Source of the DNA: Deltaproteobacteria bacterium
GTDB taxonomy: Bacteria > Desulfobacterota > Desulfobacteria > Desulfobacterales > JAFDFH01
Length of the DNA: 20,436 nt
Assembly: GCA_019309945.1 (NCBI GenBank)
Contig: JAFDFH010000018.1
Span: 1-20,436 of the forward strand
Direction of reading: 5' to 3'
Shown here: positions 15,006 to 20,436 of the stretch, one piece after another
Layout: each line of letters starts with the position of its first letter
How positions within the stretch are numbered: position 1 is the stretch's first letter
Notes under the pieces: model-generated
Told to the model about the DNA's origin: nothing
What the model saw: only the letters and a program-made list of their open reading frames with translations
The model's database searches: none
Position numbers and translations under genes: made by a program

Positions 15006-15090
15006 ATTCGACGTTGGACGTTCGATGTTCGATGCCTGTCGAGAGCCTCAATGTCGAGCGATTGGACGTTCATCTTTTAATATGTTCGAT
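15006..15090 (+). repeat. Degenerate heptamer tandem repeat patch
   Basis: Four consecutive seven-base units run from 15006 to 15033: ATTCGAC, GTTGGAC, GTTCGAT, GTTCGAT. After about 27 less regular bases the theme resumes at 15061-15074 (ATTGGAC, GTTCATC) and at 15082-15090 (ATGTTCGAT). The seven-base period is out of step with codons and the stretch lies between two genes. It contains no supported reading frame. Confidence 0.65.
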
Positions 15091-15170
15091 GCTCATCTCT
15101 TGAAACAAGCCCGTATGGCATAAATGCAACCTGTGAACATTTACAAAATAACTTAGCGCTGGGGGTATCG

Positions 15171-15788
15171 GTGGCACGCATTGATGACTATATAAGTGCG
15201 AAAAGAATCGCTGTTGAAAAACTTTCAACAGTGTCCTTCGCAGATCTTGCCAATCGAACAGGATTCGAAGTACTTCATGGCAATACATTCAGGGTCCCGT
15301 TTCTGAACCGTATTTATCAGCTGCGCTTACCTGATTTTGAGTTTGAAGATGAGTCTGAAGAAAAAAAAGAAATCCCCATTCAAGAACAGGTTTTGATTCT
15401 ACATTACATGGAGGGCTATCGGTCATCGGTTTGGACGGGAAACTGGATTGCCTACAGGGAGATACCGGGGGCGTCATTTTATTTCAGTGCGTTCATAAAA
15501 CGGGCGGTTGATCCGTTGAAAAAAGTATTCGGCCAGGATATTGCGGCATTTTCAAAAGCAGCCGAACGCGTTCAAGGCATTGCGATTGATGCCGGGGATG
15601 CGGCCTTTGAATTTGAAGTTTTCCCCGGAGTACCGGTGCAATTGATCCTGTGGGAGGGTGACGATGAATTCGGGGCCGAAGCCAATATCATTTTTGATTG
15701 TTCAATCGGAGAAATCCTGTCTCCGGAGGATGTTGCCTGGATGTCCGGCATGTTGGTATATCGACTGATTGCGCTGGCCAAAGCGTAA
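15171..15788 (+). CDS. DUF3786 domain protein
   Basis: The 205-residue protein matches my memory of the DUF3786 family found in anaerobic bacteria and archaea; the function is not established. Recognisable blocks are FEVLHGNTFRVPFLNRIYQL, EQVLILHYMEG, GNWIAYREIPGASFYFSAF, VQLILWEGDDEFGAEANIIFD, and the end segment SPEDVAWMSGMLVYRLI. It spans the whole domain, has no signal peptide or membrane segment, and lacks cysteines, so it binds no cysteine-ligated cluster by itself. The start is GTG at 15171 with GGGGG a few bases upstream, a weak ribosome binding site. It is preceded by the heptamer-repeat spacer and followed after 152 bases by the dikinase-like gene. Confidence 0.85.
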   Translation: MARIDDYISAKRIAVEKLSTVSFADLANRTGFEVLHGNTFRVPFLNRIYQLRLPDFEFEDESEEKKEIPIQEQVLILHYMEGYRSSVWTGNWIAYREIPGASFYFSAFIKRAVDPLKKVFGQDIAAFSKAAERVQGIAIDAGDAAFEFEVFPGVPVQLILWEGDDEFGAEANIIFDCSIGEILSPEDVAWMSGMLVYRLIALAKA

Positions 15789-15859
15789 TTTCCGATTTTT
15801 AACAATTTTATTTCAGTTTCTCCCCGTGTTAAACTCTTCATGCTCATCCCTAAAATACC

Positions 15860-15888
15860 TTGAAAATGGATATGGCCTTTGGTATTTT
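15860..15888 (+). promoter_or_regulatory. Candidate sigma-70 promoter for the dikinase-like gene
   Basis: TTGAAA (15860-15865), a 17-base spacer, then TATTTT (15883-15888) form a good sigma-70-type pair. Initiation about seven bases later would leave a leader of roughly 45 bases before the ATG at 15941. It also overlaps the 5' part of the longest possible frame, which argues against a start at 15860. Confidence 0.45.
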
Positions 15889-15940
15889 ATCAATTGGCTC
15901 TTCAATCAAAACATGTTTGATTGTTCCCCGGGAGGGTTGG

Positions 15941-18900
15941 ATGATAAAATCAAAAGCCCTTGAGGTTAATATCGCCGACTATCATGTGGATGTCACCATA
16001 GATCCCAAGTATGCGGCGCTTCAGGAGGTAATGTCCGGATATTATGGCCTCATTGAGGGAATACATACCTTCCTGAAAGAACTTTCCCACCCCTATAAGA
16101 ACTGGCAGTTTATTGTAAAGGAGGCCAGGAACTATTCCCTTAATTATTTTCACCTGCTTAAAAACCACCCAAATGGAAGTGATGCGGCAAGCCTTTTTGT
16201 TGATATCTTTAGAATCGCTATTGAATCAACCCAAAATAACGAAGTTAGAGTGGATGCGGTGGACAACCTTCTCCTTTTCCTGCAAAAAATCATTAAGGAT
16301 TCCGGTCCGGACTTCGAAAGGTTTTCAACGGTAATCAACAATTCCTTCAATCATATCCGGAAGTGTCAAGACGATTATTTCTTTCTCTTTGTTAAGAGTT
16401 ACTACCAGATAAAAAGGCTGGCTGAAACGATTCTCCATTCTGCACCGGATAATTTTTCAGATTATAAGGCGCTTAATTTGCTCCTAATAAAATATTTCCA
16501 GCATACGTATGCTTACTGGCTAAGGACTGAAAATCCCCAGATCTGGCTCGAAAAAGAAGCCGGCGAGATCAGTAACCCGGAAAAATTTGGTAAGATTTTT
16601 AAAGAAATATCTCACACCCAACTGAATAAATGGAACACCCGGCTTTACCTGATCGCCCAGACTGAAAATATAGAATCCGAAAGCGTGTTAACAAGACTCC
16701 TAAAACTTCCGGGATACAACCAGATTGTCGAAGTGTTCCGGGAAATTCCTCAAAGGCTTTTTGATGCAGGGGGTGAAAAAGGCCCCGGCAACCAGTGGAA
16801 GCTCCTGTTTCTTTTTCATATTATGAACACTCCCGGGCTTTCGATAATACACGAGGAAGCCTTAAGAGAGATCAACCGAACACTGAGTTGGCTCATCGTC
16901 CATGAAAAATACTGGAACATCCATAAGCTGATCCAGAAAACCTTTTCCATTTTAAGGGATCAGACCCGTAAATTTCATTCAACGGCATTAAACAGTGTCC
17001 TCAATATGGGCAAAGGTGTTTACAAAACCGATCAGATCGACCTTGTCAATTTTTTTATCGATTCCGTTGTTGAACTGGGCTTTCAGTCCCCAATGATTAG
17101 TGGTGTTGGAAACGACTGGCAAATAAAATCAAACCATGCCCATATTCAGAATATTAGGACATGGCTTGAGCTTGTTGAACTCAACCCTAAATGGTCGACC
17201 AAGCTTCTCTCATGCCTGATCATCCATCTTTCCCTGTGCGGTGTTTTTATCAAGGATACGGACCTTTTCCCCCGGGATATCACCCGTTTCTTAAACAGTG
17301 ACATGGAGCCTGTTTATAATCTTACCAAACAGCTTACCCGGCTTTTCCCGGTATATTTTAATGATATCGGCGCCGAGGGCAAACTGAGGGAGATCTCTAC
17401 CCAAATCGATGAGATCGCCCACCGCAAAGATGTTCTCATTCATTTTTTGCGAAAACAGAGTCACGTTGAAAGCAGCAGCCAAATTGTTGGATTTATAAAA
17501 GCGGTCCTTAATTTTTGGGAAACCCGGGAAAAGAACCCGTTACAGCCTTTTGTTCCTCCGAGCATCTACGATCAAATCGATACCCGGGGGCCGTACATCG
17601 ATGGCGTTCACAGGGTCATAGCCCACCTCAAAGAAAAGGGCGCGCAGTTGCCGGATGACCTTCTTTTTTTTAAAGCCAAGGAAATAAAACTCCGCTGTGA
17701 AGATATTTCAGACGTATCCGCTATGGATTTGGAAAGGGTGGAACTGGCCGTATCTTTCTTTCAGCTTTTGCAACAGAAATACAGCCTTGATTTTCTTGAA
17801 ACGAAAGTTTATTTCGCACAGCTTTCGTCCGAAGCCTTTCCGGGGTTAAACAAGCTTAAAGAAGCGCTGGCTGAACCCGATATAAAGAAAAAGCTTTACA
17901 TGTTGCTGCGTTATCTCAGGATGCTGAAAAAATTGATCTTGTCTGACCAGGCTTTTGAAATCCGGGAAGATATCTATAAAAAAAGACATATCACCGTGGA
18001 TATCCCTTCCATGTACGGAAGTTACCACGAAGCAAAATTTAATGCCCTGGGGCTGACGTTTCGAGTAGAATCCTTGATCAATGTCCTTTTCGAGGAACTT
18101 GTCAATAATATTGATCTGAGCCTGATCACCAAAGCCACTTTTTATCAGATTTTTGCCCGCATAAGATTGTTTGATGAAGCCTTGAAACAGGATGGAATTT
18201 CATCGGTTGAAATCGAACGTCAGCTTGATCTTTTGGCCCTTTCACTGGAGGCTAAAGAGTTCACCGTTACACAGTACCTGGATATTTTTAAAGGATTTGC
18301 CCGGGCGGTAAAAAATATCATCAATGACTATTTTCATAATGTCCACGAACAGAACCTGACCAAAATTCTGTCCCTGATACCGGTTGACCGGATCTTGCCA
18401 AAATATCTTCCCCGGGAAGGGGCGGTTGATATGGAAAAGCTGGAACCTCGGGTGTCAGAGATTTTTTTCCGGGACCGAATTGCCCTTTCACTCGGCCTGC
18501 CGCAGCTGGATTTACTGATCAGCCGGACACTGAAAACCCTGTTTCACCAATCGGCTAAACTGCCCAAACGTAAGCTCCATCAACTTCTCCTTTACGATCC
18601 GATGAATGCCATGGTGTCTATGGACCAGGTGGACAACAGGGTTGCCAGCATCATTAATCTGGGCAACAAAGGCCTTAATATGGTCATGCTGAAAAACTTC
18701 GGCATGCCGGTACCCCCTGGTTTTATCATAACAACCGAGGTGTTTCGGTGCCGAGAGGTAATCGACAGTTATCCGCCCGCGGAAAAGAATTTCAAGGAAC
18801 AGTTAGCCCATCATGTATCTACCCTGGCAAAGTCGATGGGAAAAGATTTTGGAAACCCAAACAATGCGTTACTTCTCTCCGTCAGGAGCGGCTCGCCCAT

Positions 18901-20119
18901 TTCGCAACCCGGAATGATGGACACATTCCTGAATGTCGGTATCAATGAAGAGATTGTAACCAACATTGCCGCCCGGACGGGGAACACCTGGTTTGCATGG
19001 GATAATTATCGCCGTTTTCTCCAGTGCTACGGTATGTCCTTTGGTCTTAAAAGAGATGAATTTGATGCGATCATCAGCGACTTTAAGAAAAAATTGGGCA
19101 TTCCGTTAAAAAAGGAGTTCACCGGTGAACAAATGAAACAGGTGGCGCTGGCTTATAAGGGTATGGTAAAAGACGCAGGCATCGAACTAGCGGAGGACCC
19201 TTATGAACAGCTTTACATGGCCATTAAAAATGTCTTCGGCTCCTGGGAATTTTCTAAAGCCAAAGCCTATCGTAAAATTATGGGAATTTCAGATGATTGG
19301 GGCACGGCTGTTACGGTTCAGTCCATGGTATTTGGAAATATTTCCCGGCAATCCGGTTCCGGTGTGATTTTTACCCATAATCCCAGATGGTCGGTGGATA
19401 CGATACGGTTATGGGGTGATTTTACAATCGGAAATCAGGGCGAAGATGTGGTTTCAGGATTGGTCACGACGATGCCCATTTCAATCATCCAGCAGGATAC
19501 CGAAATGAGAGCAACCGATATTACCCTCGAAACTCACTTCCCGCAAATTTTCAGGACCTTGGAAAAATGGTCCAACGAGCTGATCTATCAGAAGAGTTGG
19601 AGTCCACAGGAAATGGAGTTTACCTTTGAAAGCCCTTCGGCGAAAGATCTCTACCTGCTTCAAACCCGGGACATGGCCATGAGAGAGCGGAAACAAGTTT
19701 TGCGATTTGACCTTCAGGGTATACCCGATGAGAAATATTTAGGGCATGGTATTGGTGTCAGCGGCGGGGCCATGAGCGGACGGGTGGTGTTCAGCCTGGA
19801 AGAAATCGAAAAATGGAGAAAACTGGAACCGGTTACTTTTTTGATTCTCTTGCGAGGCGATACCGTGCCTGATGACATCCGGGAAATCAATGCATCCGAT
19901 GGCCTTCTGACCGCACGCGGCGGGTTAACCTCCCATGCAGCGGTTGTAGCCCACAGGCTGGGAAAAACATGTGTTGTCGGATGCGGGGATATGGTTTGCA
20001 ATGAGAAAGAAAAAACCTCATTTTTTAATCAGATACGGATAAAATCCGGAGATCATATAAGTATTGACGGCCAGGAAGGCTCGGTTTACAAAGGGTTGAT
20101 TAAGGTCAAAGGAATATAA
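15941..20119 (+). CDS. PPDK-like phosphotransferase lacking the pyruvate barrel, with a 900-residue N-terminal extension
   Basis: Residues about 900-1250 are a PPDK-type ATP-grasp domain: INLGNKGLNMV (Lys910), GMPVPPGFIITTE, LLLSVRSGSPISQPGMMDT (Arg982), GTAVTVQSMVFGN, GNQGEDVVSG, QEMEFTFE (Glu1226) and LLQTRD (Gln1241). Residues about 1265-1385 are the swivelling phosphohistidine domain, with the phosphoacceptor His1332 in GGLTSHAAVVAHRLGK. The protein ends at QEGSVYKGLIKVKGI, exactly where PPDK would continue into its pyruvate/PEP-binding barrel, which is missing. The first 900 residues match no domain I recognise; they look helix-rich and soluble, with no signal peptide. Start ATG 15941 has GGAGGG four bases upstream; the frame upstream to 15860 has no ribosome binding site. 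Inference: ATP phosphorylates His1332, which passes phosphate to an unknown acceptor, perhaps bound by the N-terminal region. The downstream neighbour is a GAPDH gene, suggesting a link to central carbon metabolism. Confidence 0.88.
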   Translation: MIKSKALEVNIADYHVDVTIDPKYAALQEVMSGYYGLIEGIHTFLKELSHPYKNWQFIVKEARNYSLNYFHLLKNHPNGSDAASLFVDIFRIAIESTQNNEVRVDAVDNLLLFLQKIIKDSGPDFERFSTVINNSFNHIRKCQDDYFFLFVKSYYQIKRLAETILHSAPDNFSDYKALNLLLIKYFQHTYAYWLRTENPQIWLEKEAGEISNPEKFGKIFKEISHTQLNKWNTRLYLIAQTENIESESVLTRLLKLPGYNQIVEVFREIPQRLFDAGGEKGPGNQWKLLFLFHIMNTPGLSIIHEEALREINRTLSWLIVHEKYWNIHKLIQKTFSILRDQTRKFHSTALNSVLNMGKGVYKTDQIDLVNFFIDSVVELGFQSPMISGVGNDWQIKSNHAHIQNIRTWLELVELNPKWSTKLLSCLIIHLSLCGVFIKDTDLFPRDITRFLNSDMEPVYNLTKQLTRLFPVYFNDIGAEGKLREISTQIDEIAHRKDVLIHFLRKQSHVESSSQIVGFIKAVLNFWETREKNPLQPFVPPSIYDQIDTRGPYIDGVHRVIAHLKEKGAQLPDDLLFFKAKEIKLRCEDISDVSAMDLERVELAVSFFQLLQQKYSLDFLETKVYFAQLSSEAFPGLNKLKEALAEPDIKKKLYMLLRYLRMLKKLILSDQAFEIREDIYKKRHITVDIPSMYGSYHEAKFNALGLTFRVESLINVLFEELVNNIDLSLITKATFYQIFARIRLFDEALKQDGISSVEIERQLDLLALSLEAKEFTVTQYLDIFKGFARAVKNIINDYFHNVHEQNLTKILSLIPVDRILPKYLPREGAVDMEKLEPRVSEIFFRDRIALSLGLPQLDLLISRTLKTLFHQSAKLPKRKLHQLLLYDPMNAMVSMDQVDNRVASIINLGNKGLNMVMLKNFGMPVPPGFIITTEVFRCREVIDSYPPAEKNFKEQLAHHVSTLAKSMGKDFGNPNNALLLSVRSGSPISQPGMMDTFLNVGINEEIVTNIAARTGNTWFAWDNYRRFLQCYGMSFGLKRDEFDAIISDFKKKLGIPLKKEFTGEQMKQVALAYKGMVKDAGIELAEDPYEQLYMAIKNVFGSWEFSKAKAYRKIMGISDDWGTAVTVQSMVFGNISRQSGSGVIFTHNPRWSVDTIRLWGDFTIGNQGEDVVSGLVTTMPISIIQQDTEMRATDITLETHFPQIFRTLEKWSNELIYQKSWSPQEMEFTFESPSAKDLYLLQTRDMAMRERKQVLRFDLQGIPDEKYLGHGIGVSGGAMSGRVVFSLEEIEKWRKLEPVTFLILLRGDTVPDDIREINASDGLLTARGGLTSHAAVVAHRLGKTCVVGCGDMVCNEKEKTSFFNQIRIKSGDHISIDGQEGSVYKGLIKVKGI

Positions 20120-20124
20120 AAGGG

Positions 20125-20265
20125 AGCCCGTTTCAAAACGTTTCAGTTTGTTCAAGGTTAAGGAAGGCGGAAATTTTAACCACAGTAATACATTGAGTAT
20201 TTTGAGGATTAAAATTTAAGCCTGACGCAGAGATTGGGCCAAATGGGATGTTTTGAAATTGGCTT
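20125..20265. repeat. Full-length palindromic element, AGCC termini
   Basis: This is a 141-bp imperfect palindrome. The left end AGCCCGTTTCAAAAC mirrors the right end (opposite strand AAGCCAATTTCAAAAC). Inner blocks TTTGTTCAAGGTTAAGG and GGCGGAAATTTTAACC face TTTGGCCCAATCTCTGCG and AGGCTTAAATTTTAATCC. AAGGG is present at both edges (20120-20124 and 20266-20270), a possible target duplication. The right AAGGG is also the ribosome binding site of the following gene. Confidence 0.8.
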
Positions 20266-20280
20266 AAGGGGAAAAGAGAT

Positions 20281-20436
20281 ATGGCAGCGATGAATACAAA
20301 AGGATTGAAACTGGGGATAAATGGATTTGGCCGAATTGGAAAGCTTACCGTCTGGCACCATGTGGGAAGAAAATATTTTGATGAACTTGTTGTGAACCTG
20401 GGGCGCGATGTTGGGGGATCGCTTGAGGATATTGCC
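20281..20436 (+). CDS. gap: Glyceraldehyde-3-phosphate dehydrogenase, N-terminal part (runs off the window)
   Basis: The 52 codons visible give MAAMNTKGLKLGINGFGRIG, followed by KLTVWHHVGRKYFDELVVN and LGRDVGGSLEDIA. INGFGRIGK is the NAD(P)-binding Rossmann motif of GAPDH, the glycolytic and gluconeogenic enzyme acting between glyceraldehyde-3-phosphate and 1,3-bisphosphoglycerate. The catalytic cysteine lies beyond the window end, so activity cannot be judged. The segment after the Rossmann motif differs from the most common GAPDH pattern (KLTVWHHVGRKYF), suggesting a less usual subtype. AAGGGGA (20266-20272) precedes ATG by eight bases. The palindromic element ends exactly at this ribosome binding site. 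Confidence 0.88.
   Translation, partial: MAAMNTKGLKLGINGFGRIGKLTVWHHVGRKYFDELVVNLGRDVGGSLEDIA

Noticed and set aside
15006..15090. Heptamer patch as a CRISPR array
   Set aside because: Units are only seven bases, directly adjacent, without spacers, and no cas genes are present.
15860..15940. Longer N-terminus for the dikinase-like protein
   Set aside because: No ribosome binding site for the TTG at 15860, and a good promoter-like pair overlaps this stretch; ATG 15941 has GGAGGG.

Overview
The window looks like a chromosomal core region of a strictly anaerobic Desulfobacterota bacterium, probably a Desulfobacterales-like sulfate reducer. The basis is gene order (rpmF-fab-acpP-fabF, then rpiB-glyA-dCMP deaminase-nrdR-rib-nusB, as known in several deltaproteobacteria), a DUF3786 protein, a stand-alone TrpB2 and moderate GC. 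This placement is inferred, since no rRNA or other marker gene is present. All genes I support lie on the + strand. I saw no tRNA, rRNA, CRISPR array or insertion-sequence transposase.

Region 1 (1-5049) is a ribosome and lipid block: rpmF, a long acyl-CoA dehydrogenase (ACAD), fabG, acpP and fabF. In many bacteria plsX-fabH-fabD sit between rpmF and fabG. Here those genes are absent and a catalytically intact, C-terminally extended ACAD fills the slot. FabF has a TTG start at 3808, which places its catalytic triad exactly at C163/H303/H340.

Region 2 (5050-14145) is a long cofactor and nucleotide block: rpiB, glyA, dCMP deaminase, nrdR, ribD, ribE, ribBA, ribH, nusB, trpB2 and a small four-cysteine protein. 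RpiB, GlyA, the deaminase and NrdR link pentose phosphate, one-carbon and deoxynucleotide metabolism. The four rib genes are sufficient for most of the route from GTP and ribulose-5-phosphate to riboflavin. The rpiB reading frame appears shifted in its last 20-25 codons. A perfect intrinsic terminator (14267-14296) closes this block, yet it lies only a few bases before the ribosome binding site of the next gene.

Region 3 (14310-20436) holds a metallo-beta-lactamase-fold hydrolase, a heptamer-repeat patch, a DUF3786 protein, a 1392-residue dikinase-like protein, and the first 52 codons of a glyceraldehyde-3-phosphate dehydrogenase. The large protein is the most unusual gene here. About 900 unassigned, helix-rich residues precede a pyruvate phosphate dikinase (PPDK)-type ATP-grasp domain and a phosphohistidine domain, and the protein ends where the pyruvate/PEP barrel should begin. 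It therefore looks like a phosphotransferase with an unknown acceptor.

The intergenic spaces carry a dispersed family of about 140-bp imperfect palindromes: full copies at 10019-10161 and 20125-20265, and half copies at 3512-3592, 3687-3750 and 14171-14262. They look like non-autonomous mobile or structured-RNA elements. A second short conserved leader motif precedes rpiB and ribBA.
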